From Betaproteobacteria bacterium (GTDB lineage: Bacteria > Pseudomonadota > Gammaproteobacteria > Burkholderiales > Burkholderiaceae_C): a DNA stretch of 64,000 nucleotides. The notes beneath the pieces were generated by a model. The model was not told the DNA's origin. It searched no databases and saw nothing but the letters and a program-made list of their open reading frames with translations. The stretch is taken from contig CANGHH010000009.1 of the NCBI GenBank assembly GCA_947453725.1, forward strand, positions 124,001 through 188,000, written 5' to 3'. Positions 25,225-33,944 of this stretch are shown one piece after another (positions within the stretch are counted from its first letter, which is position 1; each line of letters begins with the position of its first letter). Position numbers and translations under genes: made by a program.

Positions 25225-26087
25225 GGCGCTGGCGGGATGAAGATCGACGCCCGGCCGCCGTCGCTCTGCACCACCTTCATCGTCATGCCGCCGATGCGTT
25301 CGAACTCGATGCGCACCCGGTCGCCGTTGCGGATCGGCCCGACGCCGGCCGGCGTGCCGCAGGCGATGATGTCGCCCGGCTCCAGCGTCATGATGTGCGA
25401 GGCGACTTCGATCATCCCGGGGATGTCGAGCACCAGGTCGCGCGTGTTGGCGTCCTGGCGCAGTTCGTCGTTGACCCACAGCTGGCCGCGCAGCGCGTTC
25501 GGGTCGCCCAATTCGTCGGCGGTGACGATCCACGGGCCCACCGGGCAGAAGCTGTCGTAGGCCTTGCGCGCGACGCGCTCTTCCTTGCCGCGGACCACGA
25601 TGTCCATCAGGCAGGAATAGCCGAAGATCACCGAAGCCCAGTCTTCGCGCTTGACGTCGCGGCAGCGGGTGCCGATGACGATGGCCAGTTCGCATTCGTG
25701 GTCGATCCGGCGTTCGGGCAGGTCTGGCAGCACGATGTCGTCGCCGGCGCCGCACAGCGACGACGGCGGCTTCAGGAAGAAGCCCAGGTTGGTGGCGCGA
25801 AGATCGCGGCCCATCTCGATGCCGTGGTCGTGGTAATTGATCGGGTAGGCGATGACCTTGCTGGCCGCCGGCACCGGCGTGCGCAGTGTCACGCTGGACA
25901 GCGGCACGCCCGGGCGCTGGGCCGCGGCTTCCAGCGCCGGGCGAAAGCGCGCGAAGTCGGCGATCAGCCGGTTCATCGCCACCGGCGGCCAGGCGTGGAC
26001 GTCGCTGTCCAGCAGGTCCGAGACATCGACGATGCGGTCATCGACCACGAGGCCAACCTGGCCGTTGTCAAAGCGGGTGATTTTCAA
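25221..26087 (-). CDS. Fumarylacetoacetate/fumarylpyruvate hydrolase family protein
   Basis: C-C hydrolase of the FAH superfamily, 288 residues, expected to split fumarylpyruvate to fumarate and pyruvate after gentisate cleavage. Metal site residues are in DHECELAIVIG and the FGYSCLMDIVVRG segment; GDIIACGTPAGVGP is the C-terminal signature. The start is TTG at 26087: an in-frame TAA lies 18 bases upstream and GAGAGG sits 8 bases before the TTG, so no ATG start is available. First gene of the ten-gene operon. No maleylpyruvate isomerase gene is visible in the window. Confidence 0.85.
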   Translation of the reverse strand: MKITRFDNGQVGLVVDDRIVDVSDLLDSDVHAWPPVAMNRLIADFARFRPALEAAAQRPGVPLSSVTLRTPVPAASKVIAYPINYHDHGIEMGRDLRATNLGFFLKPPSSLCGAGDDIVLPDLPERRIDHECELAIVIGTRCRDVKREDWASVIFGYSCLMDIVVRGKEERVARKAYDSFCPVGPWIVTADELGDPNALRGQLWVNDELRQDANTRDLVLDIPGMIEVASHIMTLEPGDIIACGTPAGVGPIRNGDRVRIEFERIGGMTMKVVQSDGGRASIFIPPAP

Positions 26088-26119
26088 GTTGCAACCTCTC
26101 GTTTACCGGGGTTGCACTT
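26086..26119. promoter_or_regulatory. Imperfect inverted repeat in the divergent catabolic promoter
   Basis: AAGTTGCAACC (26086-26096) and GGGTTGCACTT (26109-26119) face each other across about 12 bases, between the start of the hydrolase operon and the divergent Bug gene. The arms match except for one missing base. It is a candidate operator for a regulator encoded elsewhere; the first arm overlaps the hydrolase TTG start, which would suit repression. Confidence 0.4.
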
Positions 26120-26207
26120 TACGCCGAATTCTTCACAATGGACCGTCGTTCCGCATGAGGGAACGTATGAAAACCCGGATTCGCCGCCGGCCCATTCAGG
26201 AGTAAAG

Positions 26208-27206
26208 ATGTCCAAACGACTGTTCATCCGCCGCAAGCTGCTGGCACGCGGGCTGGCCCTGGCCGCGCTCAGCGTGTCCGGCTTCGGCCCCGCGCTGGCC
26301 CAGGGCGGCAGCTACCCCAGCAAGCCCATCACGCTGATCGTGCCGTACAGCACCGGTACCACGGCCGATACGCTGGCCCGCCTGCTCGGCGCCAAGCTCA
26401 GCGAGCGCTGGGGCGTGGCGGTGATCACCGACAACCGCGCCGGCGCGGCCGGCGTCATCGGTACCGACGCGGCGGCCAAGGCGCCGGCCGACGGCCACAC
26501 GCTGCTGTTCACAGCGACCTCGCATTCGACGGTGCCGGCGATCCGCCCCAAGCTGCCCTTCGACCCGATCAAGAGCTTCGCGCCGGTGGTGCTGCTGGGC
26601 ACCAGCGCGATGGCCGTCGTGGTCTCGCCGACGGTCGAGGCCCGCACGCTGAAGGAGTTCATCGAGCTGGCCAAGTCCAAGCCCGGCAAGATGGACTACA
26701 GCACGCCGGGCGGTGGCGGCGTGCAGCACCTGGCGATGGAGCTCTTCATGCAGGAGACCGGCACCAAGCTGGTCCACGTGCCTTACAAGGGTTCCTCGGG
26801 CGCGCTGACCGATGTCATCGGCGGCCATGTGCAGGCGAGCGTGGCTTCGCTGCAGACCGCCAGCTCGCTGATCAGCGGCGGCAAGCTGCGCATGCTGGCG
26901 GTGATGAGCGAAGAGCGCTCGCCGGCCTTCCCCAATGTGCCGACCCTGAAGGAACTGGGCCTGTCCAGCCTGGTGGTCGACACCTGGTACGGCGTGATGG
27001 CGCCGGCCGGCACGCCGCCCGAGGTGGTGGCCAAGATCAACGCCGAACTGAATGCCCTGCTGCGCCTGCCCGACGTCCGTGAGGCCCTGGCCAAGCAGGG
27101 CGTGACACCGGCCGGTGTCGCCCCCGAGCGCCTGCAGCAGCTGGTCACGCAGGACATCGCGCGCTGGACCAAGCTGGTCGCCAGCGCCCACATCAAGACC
27201 GAATGA
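26208..27206 (+). CDS. Bug/TctC-type tripartite tricarboxylate-type solute-binding protein
   Basis: Periplasmic binding protein of the Bug family, 332 residues, with a signal (residues 1-31, ending ALAQG) and family segments ITLIVPYSTGTTADTLARLL, DNRAGAAGVIGTDAAAKAPADGHT and VHVPYKGSSGALTDVIGG. The ribosome site AGGAG lies 9 bases before the ATG. Bug proteins capture small carboxylates, including aromatic acids. No TctA/TctB membrane partners are in the window. Divergent from the aromatic operon, so its ligand is probably that pathway's substrate. Confidence 0.9.
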   Translation: MSKRLFIRRKLLARGLALAALSVSGFGPALAQGGSYPSKPITLIVPYSTGTTADTLARLLGAKLSERWGVAVITDNRAGAAGVIGTDAAAKAPADGHTLLFTATSHSTVPAIRPKLPFDPIKSFAPVVLLGTSAMAVVVSPTVEARTLKEFIELAKSKPGKMDYSTPGGGGVQHLAMELFMQETGTKLVHVPYKGSSGALTDVIGGHVQASVASLQTASSLISGGKLRMLAVMSEERSPAFPNVPTLKELGLSSLVVDTWYGVMAPAGTPPEVVAKINAELNALLRLPDVREALAKQGVTPAGVAPERLQQLVTQDIARWTKLVASAHIKTE

Positions 27207-27267
27207 GCCCGCAACAGATTCCGCACCACCGGGTGCCCACCCACAACCTGCCCACCAAGGACCCCGC

Positions 27268-27996
27268 ATGAGCTTGATCGAAGACCTGGTCATCGCCTCC
27301 CGCATCTGTGTCGAAGCCGGCGTCATCGACGCTTACGGCCATGCCAGCGCGCGCTCGGACACCGACCCGAACCGTTACTTCATGTCGCGCCAGGTGGCGC
27401 CCGAGCTGATCACCGAAGAAGACATCGTCGAGTACGACCTCGACAGCCGCCCGGTGCACCCCAACGCGCCGCTGGGCTACAACGAGCGCTACATCCACGG
27501 CGAGATCTACAAGGCCCGCCCCGACGTGATGGCCATCGTCCACAACCACTCGCATTCGGTGGTGCCCTTCAGCTGCACCGACTGCACGCTGCGGCCGATC
27601 TTCCACATGGCGGCCTTCATCGGCCTGGGCATCCCGAACTGGGACATCCGCGAATCGCAAGAAGGCAGCGACATGCTGGTCCGCAACAGCACGCTGGGCG
27701 CTTCGCTGGCGGCCAAGCTGGGCGCGCACCCGGCGGCGCTGATGCGCGGCCACGGCTCGGTGGTGGTCGGCGAGAAGATCCAGATCGCCGTCGGCCGCAC
27801 GGTCTACCTCGACCACAACGCCAAGATGCAGTACCAGGCCATGATGATGACCGGCGGACGCGATAACGCCGTGGTCTACATGGACGACAGCGAAGTGGCG
27901 GCCAATGTGGTCTGGCAGGAATACGTGCGCAGCTGGGACCTGTGGAAGAAGAAGTGGCTGCCGCGCCTGGCTGCCGAGCGCGCCGCTCGCGGCTGA
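27268..27996 (+). CDS. Class II aldolase/adducin-family protein
   Basis: Zinc-dependent enzyme family of aldolases and decarboxylases, 242 residues from the ATG at 27268 (AAGGA upstream). Putative metal ligands are the histidines of AIVHNHSHSVVPFS near residue 93 and of MRGHGSVVVG near residue 165; EIYKARPDV precedes them. This subgroup includes decarboxylases of hydroxy-aromatic or ring-cleavage acids as well as sugar-phosphate aldolases; the position beside aromatic genes favours the former. Follows the Bug gene by 61 bases on the same strand. Confidence 0.78.
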   Translation: MSLIEDLVIASRICVEAGVIDAYGHASARSDTDPNRYFMSRQVAPELITEEDIVEYDLDSRPVHPNAPLGYNERYIHGEIYKARPDVMAIVHNHSHSVVPFSCTDCTLRPIFHMAAFIGLGIPNWDIRESQEGSDMLVRNSTLGASLAAKLGAHPAALMRGHGSVVVGEKIQIAVGRTVYLDHNAKMQYQAMMMTGGRDNAVVYMDDSEVAANVVWQEYVRSWDLWKKKWLPRLAAERAARG

Positions 27997-28018
27997 AGCC
28001 GGCTGCCGGCGGCGTCGA

Positions 28019-30040
28019 TCACGCTGCCGGCAAGCGGCTTTGCGCGTAGGCGACGAACCAGTCCACCGCCTGCGCATTGGCCATCGCGTCGCGGTTGAAG
28101 ACCTGCGCCGGGTCGGCGCCCATCAGCAGCTTCTTCACCGGCAGTTCCATCTTCTTGCCCGACAGGGTGCGCGGGATGGCGCTGACCTGGAAGATCTCGT
28201 TCGGCACATGCCGCGCCGACAGCGCCGTGCGGATCGCCAGCCGCAGCCGCTGCGTCAACGCCTCGTCCAGCGTCAGGCCTTCGCGCAGCACGACGAACAG
28301 CGGCATGTAGCTCTCGCGGCCCAGGTATTCCAGGTCGACGACCAGGCTGTCGAGCACCTCGGTCTGCACCTCGACCGCGCGGTAGAGCTCGGCCGTGCCC
28401 ATGCGGATGCCGTGGCGGTTGATGGTCGCGTCGCTGCGGCCGTAGATGACCGCGCCACAGGAGCCGCTTTCGGGGTGCGGCGTGATGCGGATCCAGTCGC
28501 CGTGCCGCCAGACGCCCGGGTACATGTCGAAGTAGCTGTCGCGGTAGCGCTGGCCGCCTTCGTCGTTCCAGAAGTACAGCGGCATCGACGGCATCGGCTG
28601 CGTGCAGACGAGTTCGCCGACCTCGTCGATCAGCGCCCGGCCGTCTTCGCTGTAGGCCTGCACCGCCGCGCCGAGGCAGCGGCATTGCATCTCGCCCTTG
28701 ACCACCGGCAGCGTGCGGTTGCCGGCCACGAAGGCGCCGGCGAAGTCGGTGCCGCCGCTGATCGGATTGAGCCAGATGTCCTGCCCGTCGACTTTCGGCA
28801 GGTGGTCCCAGATCCACTGGTAGCACTCGTCGGACAGCGGGCTGCCGGTGCTGCCGATGGCGTGCAGGCGGCCCAGGTCGCCCTGCTGCGTGGGCTCCAC
28901 CCCGGCCTTCAGGCAGCTGGCGTAGTAGGCCGCGCCGGCGCCGAACCAGGTGACCTTGGCGGCGGCCGCGAAGCGCCACAGCACGCCCCAGTCGGGTGAC
29001 CGGGCCGAACCGCCGGGGTTGCCGTCGTAGAGGCAGATCGTGGTGCCGCCCAGCAGCGCGCTGACCTGGGCGTTCCACATGATCCAGCCGGTGCTGCTGA
29101 ACCAGTGGAAGCGCTCGCCGGTATCGACCGATGGGGCGATGTCGTTGTGCAGCGTGCCCTTCAGCAGTTCCAGCACGATGCCGCCGTGGCCGTGGACGAT
29201 CGGTTTTGGCAGGCCCGTGGTGCCGCTGCTGTAGACGATCCACAGCGGGTGGTCGAAGGGCAGCCACTCGGGCCGCCAGTCGACCCCGTAGACGCCAGGG
29301 TCGCCGGCCACCCAGTCGGTCCAGTCGTGGGCCTGGCGGTGTGGCGCCGCGAAGTCCTGCGCCGACGCACCCGGGTCGACATCGGCCAGGAACACCAGGT
29401 GCTGCACCGACGGCAGACCGGCCAGCAGTTCGTGCAGCACCGGCCGCCGGTCGTGCACGCTGCCACCCCAGACCTGGCCGTCGACGGCCAGCATCACCTT
29501 GGGTTCGATCTGCCGGAAACGGTCGAGCACGGCCACCGGGCCCATGTCGGGCGAACAGACGCTCCACAGCGCGCCCAGGCTGGCCACGGCCAGGAAGGCG
29601 ACCACGGTGTGCGGCGTGTTGGGCAGGTAGGCGCCCACGCGGTCGCCGCGCACCACGCCGGCGGCCTTCAACTGCGCGGCGAAGGCGCCGACCTGGCGGC
29701 GCAGTTCGGGCCACGACATCTCCACGGGCGCGGCCAGGCGTTCGTTCTGGAAGACGATGGCCGGGTGGCCGGCGGCGTGTGCGGCGTCGGCGTGGCGCAG
29801 GGCCTGCTGGGCGTAGTTGAGTTGCGCGCCGGGGAACCAGCGGGCGCCGGGCATGGTCGCGTGTTCCAGCACCGAGCGGTGCGGCGTCGGCGACTGGACG
29901 TCGAAGTGGTCCCAGACCGATTGCCAGAAGGCCGGCAGATCGGTGGTCGACCACTGCCACAGCGCGTCGTAATCGGCGAAGGCAAGGCCACGCTCGGCTT
30001 GCAGCCAGGTCTGGTAGCGCGTGATGCGGGGGGTTCTCAC
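28019..30040 (-). CDS. Acetoacetyl-CoA synthetase-like enzyme
   Basis: Acyl-CoA synthetase of the ANL family, 673 residues starting at GTG 30040 with CGGAGG about 4 bases before. The acetoacetyl-CoA synthetase subgroup features are visible: N-terminal YDALWQWSTTDLPAFW and WFPGAQLNYA, AMP-binding VYSSGTTGLPKPIVHGHGG, HWFSSTGWIMWN, and the C-terminal lysine in LSGKKMELPVKKLL. It would activate acetoacetate or a similar 3-oxo acid with ATP and CoA. It follows the two peptide-type binding-protein genes with 10 bases between, so it is on their transcript. Confidence 0.87.
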   Translation of the reverse strand: MRTPRITRYQTWLQAERGLAFADYDALWQWSTTDLPAFWQSVWDHFDVQSPTPHRSVLEHATMPGARWFPGAQLNYAQQALRHADAAHAAGHPAIVFQNERLAAPVEMSWPELRRQVGAFAAQLKAAGVVRGDRVGAYLPNTPHTVVAFLAVASLGALWSVCSPDMGPVAVLDRFRQIEPKVMLAVDGQVWGGSVHDRRPVLHELLAGLPSVQHLVFLADVDPGASAQDFAAPHRQAHDWTDWVAGDPGVYGVDWRPEWLPFDHPLWIVYSSGTTGLPKPIVHGHGGIVLELLKGTLHNDIAPSVDTGERFHWFSSTGWIMWNAQVSALLGGTTICLYDGNPGGSARSPDWGVLWRFAAAAKVTWFGAGAAYYASCLKAGVEPTQQGDLGRLHAIGSTGSPLSDECYQWIWDHLPKVDGQDIWLNPISGGTDFAGAFVAGNRTLPVVKGEMQCRCLGAAVQAYSEDGRALIDEVGELVCTQPMPSMPLYFWNDEGGQRYRDSYFDMYPGVWRHGDWIRITPHPESGSCGAVIYGRSDATINRHGIRMGTAELYRAVEVQTEVLDSLVVDLEYLGRESYMPLFVVLREGLTLDEALTQRLRLAIRTALSARHVPNEIFQVSAIPRTLSGKKMELPVKKLLMGADPAQVFNRDAMANAQAVDWFVAYAQSRLPAA

Positions 30041-30050
30041 GGTGCCTCCG

Positions 30051-31898
30051 TCAGGCCGTGGCCGGCCGCTGGCGCATGTCGACATCGACCATGTGCCACC
30101 AATGGTTCCAGAACAGCGGCCGGCGGTAGCCCTGCAGCCAGGGCTGGGCCAGCACGTCGGCGTACTGGAAGAGGTAGACCTTGTACGGCGCGTAGGCAAT
30201 CGCCAGCTTGGCCGCCTGCTGCAGCAGCGCGTTGCGCTCGGGGCCGTCGGGCATGTTCAGCGTCTGGTCGTAGAGCGCGTCGAAGGCCGGCAGCTTGAAG
30301 CGCGCCAGGTTGGCCTGCGACGATTGCGGCCCGTACAGCCGTGCCAGCACCTCCTGCCCGTCGGTGACCGAGGCCGAGCTGCCGACGCGCCACATCATCA
30401 GCTTGCCGTTGCGCGCGGCCTTCAGGTTCTCGGGCCACTTGGCGGTCTTGAAGACGACCTGGATGCCCACCGCGTCGAGGTCCTTCTTCATCAGCTCGTC
30501 GAGCTGGCGGCTCAGGCCGTCGGGCTGGCTGGCGCATTCGATGCGCAGCGGCTGGCCGTCGGGCGTTTCGCGCCAGCCGTCGCCGTTGCGGTCGACATAG
30601 CCGTAGAGGTCGAGCAGGGCCTTGGCCTTGGCCGGGCTGTACTCGCCGTTCTCGCTGTGGAAGTCGGGGTCGTAGCCGGTGGTGCCGGGCAGCAGGATGG
30701 ACTCGGCCGGCACCGCCTGGCCGCGAAAACCCAGCCGGACCACGCGCTCGAGGTTCAGCGCCAGCCAGACCGCGCGGCGCAGCGCCACCTTGTGCGGCTC
30801 CAGCCCGCCGACCAGCGGGTGGTCCATGTTGAAGAAGGCCAGCTGCACATAGGGCAGCAGCACGCGCCAGGCCTGGACGCCCTTCTTCCTGAGGTGCGGC
30901 GCCAGCACGCCGCCGGGCGTGGCGGTGGGCACGAATTCCTGCGGCACCAGCAACTGGTCGATCTGCCGGTTGACGAAGCTCAGGTAGCGCGGCTGGGCCT
31001 CTTCGATGATCTGGATCTCGACGCGGTCGACGAGCGGCAGCTTGCGGCCGCGGAAGGCCTTGGCGATGGCCTGTCCTTCGGCGTCGTCGGCCGCCGGGTC
31101 GGCTTCCCAGGGCTGGTCGCGGAAGTTCGGGTTGCGCTCGAGCACGATCTGCGACGAGCGCCGCCATTTCGCCAGCCGGTAGGGCCCGGTGCCGACCGGG
31201 TGTTCGCTGATCTTGTCGCCGTAGCGCGCCACCACCTCGTGCGCCACCGCGCCGACCCAGCCGCCGTCGCACAGGTTCTCGGCGAAGCGCGGGTTGCCGT
31301 GCTCCAGCGTGAACTGCAGGGTGTGGCGGTCCAGCGCCTTCAGGCCTTCGATGGGTGCGCCGTAGTCATAGGCCTTGGTCTTCTCGGCCTGCACGCGGGT
31401 GGCAGCCAGGCCGACGATGCCCTGCTCCTCGATCGACGACCAGCTCAGCGCCCGCGTCGCCGGGTCGGCGAAGCGCTGGTAGGTGTAGATGAAGTCCTGC
31501 GCGACCAGTTCTCGCCGGTAGGGCTGGCCGGCCTTGTCGGTGAAGGCGGCGTCGGGCGCGAAGAAGACGCCCGGGCGGATCTTCACGGTCCAGACCTTGT
31601 AGTCGGCGCTGTGCTCGGGCATCGCCACGGCCACGTTGGGGCGCAGCTTCACCGGGCGCGCCAGGTGGTCGAAGGTCAGGAAGGTCTCGAAGATGTGGGC
31701 GGTGACGGTGCGTGAATACAGGTCCTGCACCTGCGGTGGGTCGAAGCCGGTCTCGGCCACCGGGAAGACCACGCGCAGCACCTTCTGCCCGTCGGCGGTG
31801 GTCTCGACCTTGGCGCCTCGCTGCTCGTCGGCCGCCCCGGCTTCCAGGCTGGGCAGGGCCAGCGCCCCGGCCAGCGCCAGCGTGTCGCGGCGCCTCAT
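30051..31898 (-). CDS. Peptide/nickel-type ABC transporter binding protein, copy 2
   Basis: Periplasmic family-5 solute-binding protein, 615 residues. Signal region MRRRDTLALAGALALPSLEAGA is partly twin-arginine-like. Contains the family cores RPNVAVAMPEHSADYKVWTV and EHPVGTGPYRLAKW, and a GYVDRNGDGWRETPDGQPLR segment shared with copy 1. It overlaps copy 1 by ATGA and the two are about the same length, indicating tandem duplication. Probably delivers ligand to the permeases encoded divergently. Ligand unknown; peptide, oligo-saccharide or other organic compound are possible. Confidence 0.88.
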   Translation of the reverse strand: MRRRDTLALAGALALPSLEAGAADEQRGAKVETTADGQKVLRVVFPVAETGFDPPQVQDLYSRTVTAHIFETFLTFDHLARPVKLRPNVAVAMPEHSADYKVWTVKIRPGVFFAPDAAFTDKAGQPYRRELVAQDFIYTYQRFADPATRALSWSSIEEQGIVGLAATRVQAEKTKAYDYGAPIEGLKALDRHTLQFTLEHGNPRFAENLCDGGWVGAVAHEVVARYGDKISEHPVGTGPYRLAKWRRSSQIVLERNPNFRDQPWEADPAADDAEGQAIAKAFRGRKLPLVDRVEIQIIEEAQPRYLSFVNRQIDQLLVPQEFVPTATPGGVLAPHLRKKGVQAWRVLLPYVQLAFFNMDHPLVGGLEPHKVALRRAVWLALNLERVVRLGFRGQAVPAESILLPGTTGYDPDFHSENGEYSPAKAKALLDLYGYVDRNGDGWRETPDGQPLRIECASQPDGLSRQLDELMKKDLDAVGIQVVFKTAKWPENLKAARNGKLMMWRVGSSASVTDGQEVLARLYGPQSSQANLARFKLPAFDALYDQTLNMPDGPERNALLQQAAKLAIAYAPYKVYLFQYADVLAQPWLQGYRRPLFWNHWWHMVDVDMRQRPATA

Positions 31899-33766
31899 GG
31901 CGCCGCGCCCTTGCCACCTTGGCGCTGGGCCAGCAGCGCGCCGTCGATGTCGACGTACTTGAAGAACTGGCGCACGAAGACGTTGCGCTGGTAGCCGACC
32001 ACCCAGGGCTGGGCCAGGTCGGTGAAGATGCGGTGGACGTGCAGTTTGTAGGGCATGTAGGCGACCATCAGTTTCTTGGCTTCGTCCATCACCGCCTGGC
32101 GCTCGGGGCCGTCGGGCAGGCGGGCTTGTTGTTCGTAGAGGGCATCGAAGGCGGGCAGGCTGAATCGGCTGTGGTTGGCGCCACCCTTGTTCGGGCCGTA
32201 GCCCAGCGCCAGGAAGGTGTCGCCGTCGGGCGCGCTGGCGCTCCAGCCGACGCCCCACATCATCAGCTTGCCGGCGCGGCTGGCCTTCAGGTTCTCGGGC
32301 CACTTGGCCGTCTTGAAGTCCATCCGGATGCCGATGGCCGTCATGTTCTTCTGCCACTGCTCCACCAGCTGGCGGCTCTGCTGGTCGGGGCTGGTGGCGT
32401 ACTCGATGCGCAGCGGCTGGCCGTCGGGCGTCTCACGCCAGCCGTCGCCATTGATGTCCTTGTAGCCGTGCAGGTCGAGCAGGGCTTTCGCGCGGGCCCG
32501 GCTGAAGTCGCTCATCTCGCTCTTGAATTCGGGGTTGTAGCCCCAGGTGCCGGGCGCGACGGGGCTTTGCGAGGGGATGGCCTGGCCGCGGCGAACCAGG
32601 CGGATTTCGCGCTCCACGTCCACCGCCAGGCTGATCGCGCGGCGCAGCGCCACCTTGTCAGGCGTGTAGCCGCCGACCACCGGGTTCTCCATGTTGAAGA
32701 AGGACACCGAGACGTCGGCGCGCGGGTAGCGCACCATCAGCATGCCCTTCTTGGCCAGGTTGGGCGCCAGCTGGTTGTTCGGGATCACCGTGTTGGCGAA
32801 GTCCGCCGGCAACTGGTCCATCACGTCCTGTTCCTGGTTCAGGAAGCTCAGCCAGCGCGGCTGCGGCTCTTCGATGATGCTGATCGCGACTTCGTCGACC
32901 AGCGGCAGGCGCCGGCCCTTCAGCAGGGCGGCCGCTGCCGTCAGCCGGCTGTCGCTGGCCGGCGGGTGTTCGTCGTAGAACACCGCGCGGTAATTCGGGT
33001 TCCGGGCCAGCACGATGCGCGAACTGCGCTTCCAGCTCTTAAGCACGAAGGGCCCGGTGCCCACCGGGTGTTCGCCGACCTTGTCGCCGTAGCGCTCGAC
33101 CACCTCGCGGGCCAGCGCCGAGGCCACATTGGGGTCGGTCATCTCGGTCAGCAGAAAGCGCGGCGCGGTCCGCGCCAGCTTGACCTGGAAGGTGTAGCGG
33201 TCCAGCGCCTTCAGGCCCTCGACCGGGGTGTCGTAGTCGAAGGGCTTCTTCTGGGCCAGCAGCCTGTTGCGCAGCTCGGACAGGCCCAGCAGCTGGGCGT
33301 TTTCCAGCCGGTAGAGATTGGGGCTCTTCCACTTCGGGTCGTAGTGGCGCTTCAGGCTGTAGACATAGTCCTCGGCGACCAGTTCGCGCCTTTTCATCCC
33401 GCCATCGGGGCCCTTGAACGCGGCGTCGTCGGCGAAATAGATGCCGGGCCGGACCCTGAAGGTGTAGGTCTTGAAGTCGTCGGCCACCTCGGGCATCGCC
33501 GCCAGCGTGTTGGGGCGCATGCGGGCCGGCTGGGCCAGGAATTCGAATTCCAGCGGCGCGTCGAACAGGCCCGCCACCACGGTGTTCGAGTACAGGTCGC
33601 TGATCTGCGCCGGGTCGAAGGTGGACTCGGCGATCAGGAAGGCGTAGCGGATGACCTTCGGCGGCGGTGGCGCCGGGTCGGCGGCGGCGGCGACCACCGC
33701 GCCGCAGGCCAGGGCCAGGCCGGCGGCCCGGCCTGCGGCCCAGGCCCGCAAAGTCGATGTGTTCAT
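31895..33766 (-). CDS. Peptide/nickel-type ABC transporter binding protein, copy 1
   Basis: Periplasmic family-5 solute-binding protein, 623 residues, with a Sec signal up to about residue 29 (ends VVAAAAD). Shows MRPNTLAAMPEVADDFKTYT, EHPVGTGPFVLKSW and GYKDINGDGWRETPDGQPLR. Its closest relative here is copy 2, with the same segments in the same order. First gene of a three-gene minus-strand unit, divergent from the permease/ATPase operon across 178 bases; together they make a complete Yej/Dpp-type importer with two receptors. Confidence 0.9.
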   Translation of the reverse strand: MNTSTLRAWAAGRAAGLALACGAVVAAAADPAPPPPKVIRYAFLIAESTFDPAQISDLYSNTVVAGLFDAPLEFEFLAQPARMRPNTLAAMPEVADDFKTYTFRVRPGIYFADDAAFKGPDGGMKRRELVAEDYVYSLKRHYDPKWKSPNLYRLENAQLLGLSELRNRLLAQKKPFDYDTPVEGLKALDRYTFQVKLARTAPRFLLTEMTDPNVASALAREVVERYGDKVGEHPVGTGPFVLKSWKRSSRIVLARNPNYRAVFYDEHPPASDSRLTAAAALLKGRRLPLVDEVAISIIEEPQPRWLSFLNQEQDVMDQLPADFANTVIPNNQLAPNLAKKGMLMVRYPRADVSVSFFNMENPVVGGYTPDKVALRRAISLAVDVEREIRLVRRGQAIPSQSPVAPGTWGYNPEFKSEMSDFSRARAKALLDLHGYKDINGDGWRETPDGQPLRIEYATSPDQQSRQLVEQWQKNMTAIGIRMDFKTAKWPENLKASRAGKLMMWGVGWSASAPDGDTFLALGYGPNKGGANHSRFSLPAFDALYEQQARLPDGPERQAVMDEAKKLMVAYMPYKLHVHRIFTDLAQPWVVGYQRNVFVRQFFKYVDIDGALLAQRQGGKGAAP

Positions 33767-33944
33767 GGCGGCTCGAGTGGCATGAAAGCTGCTGAGTCTA
33801 GAGGCCAGTCCAGCCCCGCGCTGACCGGGATCCCCCGCATGCGAGCGGGGAAACCACGCCCCGGAAGCCCGCGGGTCGGCCCCTAAACTCGCGCATCCAA
33901 AACCGGCCCGTCGTCACAAGCGGCGGCCTTGAAAGCAAAACCCG
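33767..33944. promoter_or_regulatory. Divergent control region of the peptide-type transporter
   Basis: Non-coding gap of 178 bases between the binding-protein and permease genes. It holds a hairpin at 33833-33850 (CCCCGC/GCGGGG, 6-base loop) and CTAAACT near 33890 as a weak plus-strand -10 candidate. No known operator is recognised. Confidence 0.4.
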
